Source: JBNKDD01 sp050288085 (lineage in GTDB: Bacteria; Chloroflexota; Anaerolineae; Aggregatilineales; UBA3940). From it: a stretch of 19,247 bases of DNA. A program made the translations under genes and the position numbers. Below the pieces are notes generated by a model. It saw only the letters and a list, made by a program, of their open reading frames with translations. It was not told the origin of the DNA and made no database searches. The stretch lies in the NCBI GenBank assembly GCA_050288085.1, contig JBNKDD010000092.1:1-19247 (forward strand). The letters are read 5' to 3'. Positions 1 to 7,824 of this stretch are shown here, in pieces. The stretch's first letter is position 1; every line of letters starts with the position of its first letter.

Positions 1-727
1 ACAGCACGGCGGCCAGCGCTGTCCATCCCCGATTATTGCTCATGTTGCGGGTGAAGAGCTTGAGGTGCCCCACTGACAAAAACGCGCCGCCCAGGGCGGC
101 CAGCATTCCGGCCAGTATCAGTGAGATCGTTTGAATGCGGCGCGAGTTGATGCCGACGGTTTCTGCCGAATCCTTGTTTTCCCCTACCGCCCGTATATGT
201 CGCCCAAACTTAGTGTGAAAAAGAACAACATAAATGACAATAACCGAGAACCACGAAAAATAAACGATCCAGTTATGCCCACTGATCAAGGTGCCAACAA
301 CCGGGATATCCTTGACAAGAGGGATATCGATGTTGGGCACGCGTTCGATGCTGGGATCTGACCAGGAACCAACCTGCCCGAATAGGAGGCGGGTCAGATA
401 AACTGTCATTTCCAGTATGAGCAGGTTGAGAGCGATAGCGAGAATGACGAGGTCTACTTCGTAGCGATGATACAAAAAGGCAAACAACAAACCCAGTATA
501 CCACCTGCGATCATGGCAGCAATAATACCCAGGGTGGTATTACCCAGAAAGTAGGCAGCTACAATGCCTAGAAATGCGCCGAGCAGCATCTTGCCTTCAA
601 GAGCCAAGTTTAAGACACCCGATTGTTCGGAAAGGACACCGGCCATTGCTGCCAGGATAATGGGGGTAGCCAGCCGAATACCACTGTTAAGCAGGTCAAT
701 TGTGAGTACGTTGAAAAAGCCTTCCAT
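1..727 (-). CDS. BMP-type nucleoside ABC transporter, second permease (3' end beyond window)
   Basis: Inner-membrane permease of a BMP-family (nucleoside/purine) importer, branched-chain-permease superfamily. The first 242 codons are visible and the reading frame is still open at the left edge, so the C-terminus is missing. The protein begins MEGFFNVLTIDLLNSGIRLA and carries the family stretch ATPIILAAMAGVLSEQSGVLN with NLALEGKMLLGAF after it. Several hydrophobic helices follow, then a cytoplasmic-loop-like GVNSRR-type segment (here VGINSRRIQ) and RNMSNNRGWTALAAVL at the edge. The ATG at 727 lies 2 bp after the stop of the preceding permease (TAA-TA-ATG), and a GAGG-type ribosome site overlaps the end of that gene, so the two are almost certainly translated from one mRNA. 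It should pair with permease 1 to form the heterodimeric channel. The family is certain; the substrate (nucleosides) is inferred from the neighbours. Confidence 0.93.
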   Translation of the reverse strand, partial: MEGFFNVLTIDLLNSGIRLATPIILAAMAGVLSEQSGVLNLALEGKMLLGAFLGIVAAYFLGNTTLGIIAAMIAGGILGLLFAFLYHRYEVDLVILAIALNLLILEMTVYLTRLLFGQVGSWSDPSIERVPNIDIPLVKDIPVVGTLISGHNWIVYFSWFSVIVIYVVLFHTKFGRHIRAVGENKDSAETVGINSRRIQTISLILAGMLAALGGAFLSVGHLKLFTRNMSNNRGWTALAAVL

Positions 728-729
728 TA

Positions 730-1818
730 TTACGCCTCCTCGCCAGGTACGGACTCTACAGCAGGTCGCCTGAACATTCCTATGATTTCGTCGTAGAATT
801 TGTGGGCGGCGACAAACAGGATCATCAGAGCAATAATGGTCCCTCCAAGCTCCCGTGGAATACCGACCTGGAGCTGTAGGCCAATCTGTGCCCCAAGACG
901 CAGACCGGCGAACAGGATGGCGACGATAACTACACCCAGTGGATGCACTTGCCCCATAATGGCAACAGATAGCCCGTCAAAGCCCAGCCCAACGGAGAAG
1001 CTCTGCATGATGCGGTGATGAACACCCATAACCTCAATCGCACCTGCCAGGCCAGCAATAGCACCGCTGATGATCATCGCACGAATGGCTGCCTTATCAG
1101 ATGGAATGCCACCAAACAACGCAAATCTCTTGGACTGTCCGGCCATCCTCATCTCGTAGCCTGGCGTTGAACGCCATAAGTAGATGTAGACAACGGCAGC
1201 TACCAAAAGCGCGATAATGAAACCAAATCCCCAGTTGGAACCGGCAAGGAAAGCCGGTAATTGCGCAGTCTCGTCAATGATGGGTGAGTGGGCCACTGCC
1301 CCGGGATCTCCCCGTAGGGGAAACTGTACCATGTGTTCGGTGAGGAGTATTGCTATAGTATTCATGACGATGGTAGCCAGCAGCTCGTTGACGCCTAATT
1401 TGACCTTCAGCCAGCCGGGGAGCCAGCCATAGAGGCCGCCAGCTATCATGCTCGAGATCATAATGACCAGCGGATGAATAACTGGGGGCAAAGGAAGGGC
1501 AAAGCCAATCCAGGCTGCCATGACGGCCCCCATCAAATATTGACCCTCCTGGCCGATGCTAAACATGCCAGAGCGGAAAGCAATCACGGCTGAAAGCCCG
1601 GTGAGGATCAGTGGTGTGGCGCGCTCGAAGGTAGTGAACAGCGCACATCGTGTCAGGCTTTTGCAGCCAAAACCGGCCTTGAATAGCTCTACATAGGACT
1701 CAAATGGTGGCTTACCCGCTGCAATAACCAGTATGCTTGCAACGAGTAGGCCAGAAAGCACCGCAAGCACCGGTACAAGCACAGTGCTCATAATTTGTTG
1801 ACGACGTTCTTTGGTCAT
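730..1818 (-). CDS. BMP-type nucleoside ABC transporter, first permease
   Basis: Inner-membrane permease of 362 residues, the usual size for the first permease of BMP-family nucleoside importers. A short basic N-terminus (MTKERRQQ) precedes a hydrophobic helix at about residues 12-34. The family signature NELLATIVMNTIAILL lies near residues 144-159, and GFDGLSVAIMGQVHPLGV near 277-294 corresponds to the conserved DG(I/L)(A/S)VA(L/I)(L/M)G loop. The C-terminal tail is charged and cytoplasmic. The start ATG at 1818 has a GAGGA ribosome site about 9 nt upstream. It follows the ATPase gene after a 99-bp gap that contains a long hairpin, and is followed 2 bp later by permease 2. Operon position and sequence type indicate import of nucleosides or purine bases; the actual ligand cannot be read from the sequence. 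Confidence 0.93.
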   Translation of the reverse strand: MTKERRQQIMSTVLVPVLAVLSGLLVASILVIAAGKPPFESYVELFKAGFGCKSLTRCALFTTFERATPLILTGLSAVIAFRSGMFSIGQEGQYLMGAVMAAWIGFALPLPPVIHPLVIMISSMIAGGLYGWLPGWLKVKLGVNELLATIVMNTIAILLTEHMVQFPLRGDPGAVAHSPIIDETAQLPAFLAGSNWGFGFIIALLVAAVVYIYLWRSTPGYEMRMAGQSKRFALFGGIPSDKAAIRAMIISGAIAGLAGAIEVMGVHHRIMQSFSVGLGFDGLSVAIMGQVHPLGVVIVAILFAGLRLGAQIGLQLQVGIPRELGGTIIALMILFVAAHKFYDEIIGMFRRPAVESVPGEEA

Positions 1819-1868
1819 ATACCGCGTTCCTCAATAAGCAAGTTTATGTCTGGTGACATGCATAAGTA

Positions 1869-1908
1869 TTGTAGTTTCCCATGAATATCATGGGGATAGT
1901 TACTACAA
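1869..1908 (-). promoter_or_regulatory. Intercistronic hairpin between ATPase and permease genes
   Basis: Two nested perfect inverted repeats: outer arms TTGTAGT (1869-1875) and ACTACAA (1902-1908), inner arms CCCATGA (1878-1884) and TCATGGG (1888-1894) around a 3-nt loop. The strands between outer and inner stems are unequal (2 nt against 7 nt), so the RNA would be a bulged stem-loop. No U-run follows on the minus strand, so it is unlikely to be an intrinsic terminator. An mRNA-stability or processing element inside the transporter operon, or a protein-binding site, is more likely. Confidence 0.6.
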
Positions 1909-1917
1909 CCTTTACAG

Positions 1918-3456
1918 TTAGTTTGCCATTTCCCTGGATTCTTTCATCGTACCACCGGCCATTAAGAAACCGATTTCTTCTTCGGTGGTGGTATTGGGAT
2001 CAACCTCACCCTGTATCTGACCGCGGTACAGAACTAGTATGCGATCGGCAAGTGCCATGATTTCTTCCAGTTCCACCGATATGAGCAGAATACCCACTCC
2101 CTCTTTACGGGCATCCACCAGGGTGCGGTGGACAAACTCAATGCTGCCTACATCTAGACCGCGGGTAGGTTGGTTGGCAACAATAAACTTTGGCTCGCCT
2201 GATAACTCACGCCCGACCACTACTTTCTGCATATTGCCGCCTGACAGCTTAGAGATGTTGCCACCAGGGCGAGCCGCAGCGATGCTAAATCTTTGGATAA
2301 TTTGGGCTGCAAAGTCTCGCATGGCACCTTGGCGCAAAAAGCCAAACCGATTGAAATTGTTGTTGCGGTAGCGTGAGACAATTAGGTTTTCATCAAGATT
2401 TGTGTCGAGATTTAACCCCACTTCAATGCGGTCTTCCGGAATGTGAGCCAGGCCGCGATTGCGCCGCTCCCGAACATTGGCGCTAGAAACCTTCTCGGAC
2501 AGGAAGTAAAAATCGCCACCATCCAGCGGACGCATTCCGGTAATGGCTTCGGCCAGCTCAGTCTGTCCGTTGCCGCTCACACCAGCAATGCCAAGAATTT
2601 CCCCTTCGTGAACTTTGAGCGATAGGTGCGAAACAGCAGGTGTACCCCTTAGGCTTGCAACACTCACATCGTGCGCTTCGAATACCACCGCGCCGGGGTG
2701 GCTCTCTTCTTTGTTGACGCGTAGCAGAACTTCGCGACCGACCATCATGCGTGCTAATTCAGGGATAGATGTTTCCTCTACCTTCTTGGTGTCGACCATT
2801 TTGCCGCCGCGCATCACGCTAACCCGGTCTGCGACTTGCATCACTTCGATCAGTTTGTGTGTGATGAAGATAATGGTGTAGCCACGTTCAGCCAGGCCGC
2901 GAACCACGCCAATCAGCTCTTTTACCTCCTGCGGGGTCAGCACCGCGGTCGGCTCATCGAGGATCAGGATGCGTGCATTACGTTCCAAAACCTTCAGGAT
3001 TTCGACCCGCTGTTGCATACCAACTGGTAGATCACGAATTCTGACTGTGGGATCAACCGGAAGCCCGTGTTTATCAGCCAGTTCTCGCACAATCGTGTTT
3101 TCACTTTTCTGGTTGATAAACCCGAGTTTGTTGGGTTCGATGCCGAGCATAATATTTTCGGCTACAGTAAACGATGGGACAAGTTTGAAGTGCTGGTGAA
3201 CCATGCCGATCCCAAGTGCAATGGCAACGTCGGGATGGTTGATCTCGACCTTCTCCCCGTGTACCAGGATCTCACCTTTGTCCTCATTGATTAGGCCATA
3301 GGCGATATTCATGAGGGTGGTCTTGCCTGCGCCATTTTCACCAACTAGTGCGTGTACTTCGCCTGCATGGACAACGAGGTCAACATCCTGGTTAGCCTGT
3401 ACGTTGGATGAAGCAAAGTACTTACTGATACCATGCAACTCTAATGCTATCGACAT
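1918..3456 (-). CDS. BMP-type nucleoside ABC transporter, double-domain ATP-binding protein
   Basis: Cytoplasmic ATPase of 512 residues with two fused ABC domains, as in the RbsA/MglA-like and YufO-like importers. Domain 1 has Walker A GENGAGKT (39-46), Q-loop Q88, a family-typical degenerate signature PVGMQQR (144-150), Walker B ILILDEPTA with D167/E168, and switch H200. Domain 2 has a Walker A-like GVSGNGQT (292-299) without the lysine, a canonical signature LSGGNMQ (404-410), and a Walker B-like IVANQPTRG in which Gln429 replaces the catalytic Glu. One competent and one degenerate site is normal for this family and is not decay. An AAGGA ribosome site precedes the ATG at 3456. The gene lies between the lipoprotein and permease genes, with hairpins in both gaps. 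Confidence 0.95.
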   Translation of the reverse strand: MSIALELHGISKYFASSNVQANQDVDLVVHAGEVHALVGENGAGKTTLMNIAYGLINEDKGEILVHGEKVEINHPDVAIALGIGMVHQHFKLVPSFTVAENIMLGIEPNKLGFINQKSENTIVRELADKHGLPVDPTVRIRDLPVGMQQRVEILKVLERNARILILDEPTAVLTPQEVKELIGVVRGLAERGYTIIFITHKLIEVMQVADRVSVMRGGKMVDTKKVEETSIPELARMMVGREVLLRVNKEESHPGAVVFEAHDVSVASLRGTPAVSHLSLKVHEGEILGIAGVSGNGQTELAEAITGMRPLDGGDFYFLSEKVSSANVRERRNRGLAHIPEDRIEVGLNLDTNLDENLIVSRYRNNNFNRFGFLRQGAMRDFAAQIIQRFSIAAARPGGNISKLSGGNMQKVVVGRELSGEPKFIVANQPTRGLDVGSIEFVHRTLVDARKEGVGILLISVELEEIMALADRILVLYRGQIQGEVDPNTTTEEEIGFLMAGGTMKESREMAN

Positions 3457-3524
3457 ATAGCATCCTTATGTGATATGGATGATGAAACGCTTTAAATATA
3501 CCAGAATTTGATAATATAGATAGC

Positions 3525-3558
3525 TGTCCGCAGCCTGTTAGAACTAAGGCTGCGGACA
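3525..3558 (-). promoter_or_regulatory. Strong intercistronic hairpin after the lipoprotein gene
   Basis: A perfect 12-bp GC-rich stem, TGTCCGCAGCCT (3525-3536) against AGGCTGCGGACA (3547-3558), with a 10-nt loop, lies 34 bp past the lipoprotein stop codon. On the minus strand the stem is followed by GCTATCTATATTATC rather than a U-run, so complete termination is doubtful. A hairpin between the binding-protein and ATPase genes is a known way to protect the upstream mRNA and keep binding protein in excess over membrane components; that role is inferred here. Partial termination is the alternative. Confidence 0.75.
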
Positions 3559-3592
3559 AAGCAAATGTCATCAAAGGGGATACCCTGTGATG

Positions 3593-4672
3593 TTACTCGA
3601 CCAGACTTGCGCAGACATCCGATTCAGGCTTGCCCAGTGCGTCACAAACTTCGTAGTCACCCGACAGGATCCGCTCACGGTAGTCTTCTACCAGTGCCTT
3701 TATTTCGGGCAGCTTTGCCGTCATCTCTTCAGGACCTTCCTCTTCAAAGGTGGTTGAGCCGATATCCCAGGAGAGTCCGGCTGCGCCGTCTGCCAGACCA
3801 AGGGCCTGGAAACCACCCTCGTAGGTGCCGTTGACAACCGATTCTGCAATCAGATAGGTGGTAATGTCCACACGCTTGATCATCGAGACGATGACATAAC
3901 CAGGCTGGATGAAGTCCTGATTGGAGTCAACACCGATAGCATAGTTGCCGGTCTGAGCAGCAGCTTCGAGTACACCTTCGCCAGAACGACCTGCGATCTG
4001 GTAGACGATATCAGCACCTTCTTCGTACTGACTCAGCGCCGTTTCAAGACCCAGGGTTGGATTGGAGAAGTCGAAGCCAAGATAGCTGACAATGACTTTG
4101 CAGTCAGGACACACTTCGAGTATGCCCTGCTTGTAACCCAGGAAAAATTGGTTAAGGGCTGGTGAATCGCCGCCGACAACCGCACCGAGAATCTTGGTTT
4201 CGGTTAACGAGCCAGCGATAAGCCCAGCCAGGAAGCTCGATTCATGAACGTCGATCTGATAGGCAATCAGATTGGCAGGTAGTTCATCGGCAAAAACTTC
4301 GGATGGCGATCCAAACTTTTGATCTGGGAATTCGTTAGCCAGATTGATGAACATCTCAGCGTCCATCGCCAGGCCCATTACGACGTCATATTCCTGTTGA
4401 ATAGCGCCTCGTAGGGCGGTTTCATGCTCGGCGACGCCATTTGTCTCGATGATGTCGCAATCCATTGGCAGTTCTTCGTTAATCCGTTTTACACCCTCTG
4501 CAGATGAGTCGATGAAGGAGCGGTCACCCAATGGGTTAGGTGTGATCAATGCACAGGTGAGAACTTCTTCTTCTGGTTCCTCTGCTGCTGGTTCACCACC
4601 GCCGCCGCAAGCAGCGAGTGTCACTACCGCGATAAGCATCAGGCCAATCAATAGCCATTTATTTCTTGTCAT
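3593..4672 (-). CDS. BMP-family nucleoside-binding lipoprotein
   Basis: Extracytoplasmic, lipid-anchored substrate-binding protein (359 residues) for the adjacent ABC importer, of the basic membrane protein (Bmp/PnrA/Med-like) family. Residues 1-21 form a lipoprotein signal peptide (basic MTRNK, hydrophobic core, lipobox LAAC with acylated Cys22), followed by a glycine run and an acidic Glu/Pro/Ala linker. The mature part begins LTCALITPNPLGDRSF, the usual first beta strand plus ligand loop of BMP proteins. It later has GADIVYQIAGRSGEGVLEAA and YAIGVDSNQDF, which match the conserved AG..G.G...A and GVD.DQ family blocks. An AAGGA ribosome site lies about 8 nt before the ATG. It is the first gene of the transporter operon. 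Known relatives bind purine nucleosides; the ligand here is inferred from that and from the surrounding nucleoside genes. Confidence 0.95.
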   Translation of the reverse strand: MTRNKWLLIGLMLIAVVTLAACGGGGEPAAEEPEEEVLTCALITPNPLGDRSFIDSSAEGVKRINEELPMDCDIIETNGVAEHETALRGAIQQEYDVVMGLAMDAEMFINLANEFPDQKFGSPSEVFADELPANLIAYQIDVHESSFLAGLIAGSLTETKILGAVVGGDSPALNQFFLGYKQGILEVCPDCKVIVSYLGFDFSNPTLGLETALSQYEEGADIVYQIAGRSGEGVLEAAAQTGNYAIGVDSNQDFIQPGYVIVSMIKRVDITTYLIAESVVNGTYEGGFQALGLADGAAGLSWDIGSTTFEEEGPEEMTAKLPEIKALVEDYRERILSGDYEVCDALGKPESDVCASLVE

Positions 4673-4969
4673 GGTGTTTATCCTTAGTTTGGTTTTTAGA
4701 GTTTTGTTTTTTTCACAGAGAAATGACTCTCAGGTTCATTATACCTGTAGTCAAGCGAACCCCTTCTTTTGAATCTTCGATAGCCAACCTCCTATGACTA
4801 CTCTGTGTGAAATGCTATTTATAGTTGGGCCGGATTTTTACGTTGATTAGCATGTTCTATATTCGTTCTCTGTATAATTCAGCGCGAGATTCAAGCAGGC
4901 ACAGGATTCAGCATAAGCACGATATAAAAGTGCTGGCGTAGGCAGAGAAAAAGGTGGCATGCACACTGT
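4673..4969 (-). promoter_or_regulatory. Upstream region of the transporter operon, with candidate -10 box
   Basis: This 297-bp gap lies between the repressor stop and the lipoprotein start; both genes run leftward. The best promoter element is a perfect minus-strand TATAAT at 4743-4738, about 65 nt before the ATG; its -35 is poor, so an activator may be needed or the call may be wrong. TTTCACAGAG (4711-4720) is echoed in inverted orientation by CTCTGTGTGAAA (4801-4812), flanking the candidate promoter. TTTACGTTGA at 4837-4846 resembles half of the LacI palindrome at 6027-6050. A weak 5-bp hairpin (around 4916-4935) lies after the repressor gene without a U-run, so no convincing terminator was found there. 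I see no open reading frame or riboswitch. Confidence 0.4.
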
Positions 4970-5986
4970 TCATAAGGTTGCCATAAGCGCCCTTGTGGTG
5001 GCACGGATAATGAGTTCAGGATCGAGGATCACCCGCTCAGTTGGTGATTCTGTATCCGTATCCTGGATCCTGGAAAAAAGCTTATCATAGACAGTGCTCG
5101 CTATTTGCTGTATCGGCTGTGCTATCGTCGTGAGTGCCGGATTTACAGAGGAAGCTAAGGCGATATTATCAAAACCGACAAGAGATATATCTTCTGGAAT
5201 TCTTAATCCTCTATTGTAAACAGCATTCAGGGCACCGATAGCCATCATATCATTACAGACAAAAACAGCAGTGGGCCTTTCCCTCATATCCAATAGTTGG
5301 GACATGCAGGCATGCCCGGATTGCAGCCTGAAATCTCCATTGAGGATCCAGTCAGGATTATGTGATAAGCCAAATTCCTTGAAAGTGGCATAGTAGCCTT
5401 CAACGCGCTCTAAACTGGATGGCAAAAGCGGCGGGCCAGTTATGCAGGCGATTTGTCTATGTCCGAGCTCAAACAAATGCCGGGTTGCAAGATATCCTCC
5501 CAGTTTGTTATTGAGTAGTACGGTGTCTGCCAATCCTGATGGCACATCCTGGTCTGCCACGATAGTCGGTATATTGGCCTGCTTTAAAAGCATTAAGGTT
5601 TCTTCAGAATCACCAGACGAGATAAAAATCAGGCCATCCACCTGTTTGGTTATCAATGTGTCTACATAGGTATTCTGTTTGTCCAGGCTGTTATCAGTAT
5701 TACACAAGATGACACTGTAACCATTTTCGAATCCCAGATCTTCGATAGCCTTGCCAATCTCGGCAAAGAACAGATTTGACGCGTCGGGCACAATCATGCC
5801 AATGGTTTTTGTCTGTCCACTGCGCAGGCTCCGGGCAAGAGTGTTTGGTCGATAGCCCAGCTCCACCATAGCAATCTGAACACGTGCCTTCAATTCATCA
5901 CTCACATAACGTGTCTTGTTGATAACATGGGATACTGTTGCTATGGAAACCCCGGCAGCGGCGGCTACATCTTTGATTGTGGCCAT
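4970..5986 (-). CDS. LacI-family transcriptional repressor (RbsR/PurR-like)
   Basis: DNA-binding regulator of 338 residues. An N-terminal LacI helix-turn-helix (TIKDVAAAAGVSIATVSHVIN, about residues 3-23) is followed by the hinge YRPNTLARSLRSGQT, which inserts into the operator minor groove. A periplasmic-binding-protein-like effector domain starts at KTIGMIVPDASNLFFAE and includes VFVCNDMMAIGAL and ISLVGFDNIALAS near the C-terminus. I chose the ATG at 5986, which gives the canonical MATIKDV start. Upstream in-frame codons (ATG at 5998, TTG at 6013) would add an atypical MYTQLMVFS tail. The effector is probably a sugar or purine; ribose is a reasonable guess given ribokinase and nucleoside genes nearby. 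A strong promoter and a perfect palindrome over its predicted transcription start suggest autoregulation. Confidence 0.93.
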   Translation of the reverse strand: MATIKDVAAAAGVSIATVSHVINKTRYVSDELKARVQIAMVELGYRPNTLARSLRSGQTKTIGMIVPDASNLFFAEIGKAIEDLGFENGYSVILCNTDNSLDKQNTYVDTLITKQVDGLIFISSGDSEETLMLLKQANIPTIVADQDVPSGLADTVLLNNKLGGYLATRHLFELGHRQIACITGPPLLPSSLERVEGYYATFKEFGLSHNPDWILNGDFRLQSGHACMSQLLDMRERPTAVFVCNDMMAIGALNAVYNRGLRIPEDISLVGFDNIALASSVNPALTTIAQPIQQIASTVYDKLFSRIQDTDTESPTERVILDPELIIRATTRALMATL

Positions 5987-6026
5987 TGAGAACACCATCA
6001 ATTGTGTGTACAACGTCTACCAAGCG

Positions 6027-6050
6027 AAAAACGTTTACGTAAACGTTTTT
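6027..6050. promoter_or_regulatory. 24-bp perfect palindrome, probable LacI-family operator
   Basis: Each half-site reads AAAAACGTTTAC and the centre is a CG step, which is the usual symmetry of LacI-family operators. It lies 41 bp before the repressor ATG and covers the position where transcription from the promoter at 6081-6053 should start (about 6046). Binding of the repressor here would block its own transcription. I found no second full copy in this window. Confidence 0.8.
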
Positions 6051-6052
6051 TT

Positions 6053-6081
6053 AGTCTAAGGGAAAGCAAGAAACATGTCAA
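6053..6081 (-). promoter_or_regulatory. Sigma-70-type promoter of the LacI-family gene
   Basis: On the minus strand a perfect -35 TTGACA (6081-6076) and a -10 TAGACT (6058-6053, 4 of 6 consensus) are separated by 17 bp. The predicted start point falls inside the adjacent 24-bp palindrome. Nothing else was recognised between the yjjI stop (6200) and this promoter. Confidence 0.75.
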
Positions 6082-6199
6082 GAATCTTAGTGGGTCAATC
6101 GCATCAAATTGAATTGGTTACGTCACCACCAGTTAGCGCGATGCTGGATATCGGACGATCTTGATTAATTCCGCAGCGGCCCTGCCAGCGGCGTGGGAA

Positions 6200-7801
6200 T
6201 TACACCTGACGTTTGCGCCGGTGATAGTGGTTGGGTTTGGTTTCAAAAAAGCCCGCACCCAATGCCGCCGAAGTGTGCCGGTTAGCCCGCTCCTCTTTGG
6301 CGTTTTCCAGGTCTGCACGGCGGATGAGGTAGCCGGTGACTCGCACGAATTCCGATTGGGCAATGCCCACTGATAATATGCGAATACCCTGTGCCATTGC
6401 CCCTTTGATGATGTCTAGCAGTGCCTGTGGTTTGCCGGCTGCTGTCTGGTCAAACTCCAGGATGGTACTCACACCACCAGGGATGCAATCATGTAGGGGA
6501 GCAACACAGGCCACATGTTCATACAACGGAGGTTCTTCACCGCTGGGGATCCGTGTGCCGGGTGTCACATCCACATCGGTACTGATACCCACCTGTGCAT
6601 GATACGATACACGCCCTTGCCATCCCTGGCAGTAAGCGGCGGGGAGCTTCGCCAATTTTGCTTCCATGCGGCTTGTTATCTGCTGCCCGAGTTGATTGGC
6701 CCGCTTATCCTGCCCGAAGCGGCGGGTATCGTTACCCTCTTGTGCCATCAGCCAGTTGACAGCCTCGGCCAGCCCGAATACCCCGGCATACGCTGTGAAG
6801 CGCTCCCGATCCAGCAAACCTTCACGCACCCAAACGTTGCTATCGAACCAGCCGATTTCATCCACCAGGTAGCGGATGCGGCTGTTGACAATCTCCATAA
6901 AACCCTGGGCCACCTGGGGGATAACATTGTCAAGCACATCCCGAACTGACCCGTCAGATAGTTTAACCATCTCCTTGAAGTTGATCCGTACCAGCGTGTA
7001 GATCCCGCCGCCCAATCGCATCCCGTTATAGCAGGACGCGACAACATAATCCTCGCCCCAGTCGCGGGTCATCATGGGGTGATTGACGAAGTAGGGCTTG
7101 GTCAACAGTATCTGGTTTTCAACCGCCATCAGGGCGAAGTCATCAGGTGTGATGTCCGGGTCGTAACGCAGCGACAGGTTCGTGATGGTTTTAACCTCCC
7201 GGTCAATTTTCAATAGCATCCGTCCCACCTGGCTGTCATTTGGTCCGATGTTAGCGTGGACGAACGCACTGGGGTTGAGCCGATCCACCATCAACCAGAA
7301 TGACTTGAGCACCGCCCAGGCTGTATCTTCCGAGACGGTGTCGATATACGGTTCAAGCAGCTCATCCAACCGCCCGATGAACACCGGCAGCCCGCCGCAG
7401 GGAATGTAGTAATAGGCTGTCAACAGGTGCGCTGTGGCCTCGTGTAAATCGCGAGCGGGTGGCAGTTCAAGGAATTTCGATCCATTGGTCAACAGGCGTT
7501 CGTAGTAAGGTGCCACATACCGCGGATGATAGGGCGCACCGCCCTCGGCGATCATGTCGATCACCTCGTCGGCGATGAGCTGTTCCGCGTACTCGGAGAC
7601 AGGTGGATAGGGCAATGCACGCATAGCCGCAGCGGTCAGTGCCTCTCTCTTCTGATCGAAGATCTGGGCCGGGTCGCTGATGGTGTCCCTCACAAACTGC
7701 TTGAAGGTTTCCAGCGTGTCGGGTGTCAGCCCCTGGTTAAAGTCTTCAAACGGCAGCATTGAACTTTGGCAAATACGATTAGTCGCATGATGTTTGTGCA
7801 T
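6200..7801 (-). CDS. yjjI: YjjI-family glycyl radical enzyme, substrate unknown
   Basis: Oxygen-sensitive radical enzyme (533 residues; E. coli YjjI is about 516) of the YjjI/DUF3029 family, whose reaction is not established. The glycyl radical loop LVRVTGY-like motif is EFVRVTGYLIRR, with the radical glycine at residue 490. The probable thiyl cysteine is Cys257 in VASCYNG, followed by the conserved glycine-rich LGGGIYTLVR. Other family blocks are APYHPRYVAPYYERLLTNGS (90-108), FVHANIGPNDSQVGR (180-194) and LRYDPDITPDD (211-221). The gene starts 23 bp after its activase yjjW and the two form one operon. Neither the ATG at 7801 nor the in-frame ATG at 7759 (519 residues, nearer the family length) has a strong ribosome site, so the exact start is uncertain. 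The context is nucleoside catabolism, as in E. coli, where yjjI neighbours the deo operon. Confidence 0.92.
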   Translation of the reverse strand: MHKHHATNRICQSSMLPFEDFNQGLTPDTLETFKQFVRDTISDPAQIFDQKREALTAAAMRALPYPPVSEYAEQLIADEVIDMIAEGGAPYHPRYVAPYYERLLTNGSKFLELPPARDLHEATAHLLTAYYYIPCGGLPVFIGRLDELLEPYIDTVSEDTAWAVLKSFWLMVDRLNPSAFVHANIGPNDSQVGRMLLKIDREVKTITNLSLRYDPDITPDDFALMAVENQILLTKPYFVNHPMMTRDWGEDYVVASCYNGMRLGGGIYTLVRINFKEMVKLSDGSVRDVLDNVIPQVAQGFMEIVNSRIRYLVDEIGWFDSNVWVREGLLDRERFTAYAGVFGLAEAVNWLMAQEGNDTRRFGQDKRANQLGQQITSRMEAKLAKLPAAYCQGWQGRVSYHAQVGISTDVDVTPGTRIPSGEEPPLYEHVACVAPLHDCIPGGVSTILEFDQTAAGKPQALLDIIKGAMAQGIRILSVGIAQSEFVRVTGYLIRRADLENAKEERANRHTSAALGAGFFETKPNHYHRRKRQV

Positions 7802-7824
7802 GGTATCTGTTCACTTTGTACTAT

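Noticed and set aside
1918..2600. Loss of Walker A lysine and catalytic Glu in the second ABC domain read as gene decay
   Set aside because: This degenerate second site is normal in RbsA/MglA/BMP-type double ATPases. The frame and other motifs are intact.
4916..4935. Terminator after the LacI-family gene
   Set aside because: The AGCAC/GTGCT stem is only 5 bp and no U-run follows on the minus strand.
4673..4969. Purine riboswitch before the transporter operon
   Set aside because: I looked for the paired-stem layout and conserved loops of purine riboswitches in the short leader and did not see them. The leader from the best -10 box is only about 60 nt.
5987..6013. Longer LacI-family protein starting at TTG 6013
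   Set aside because: LacI proteins begin directly with the helix-turn-helix. MATIKDV at 5986 is canonical, and the extra nine residues are not conserved in the family.
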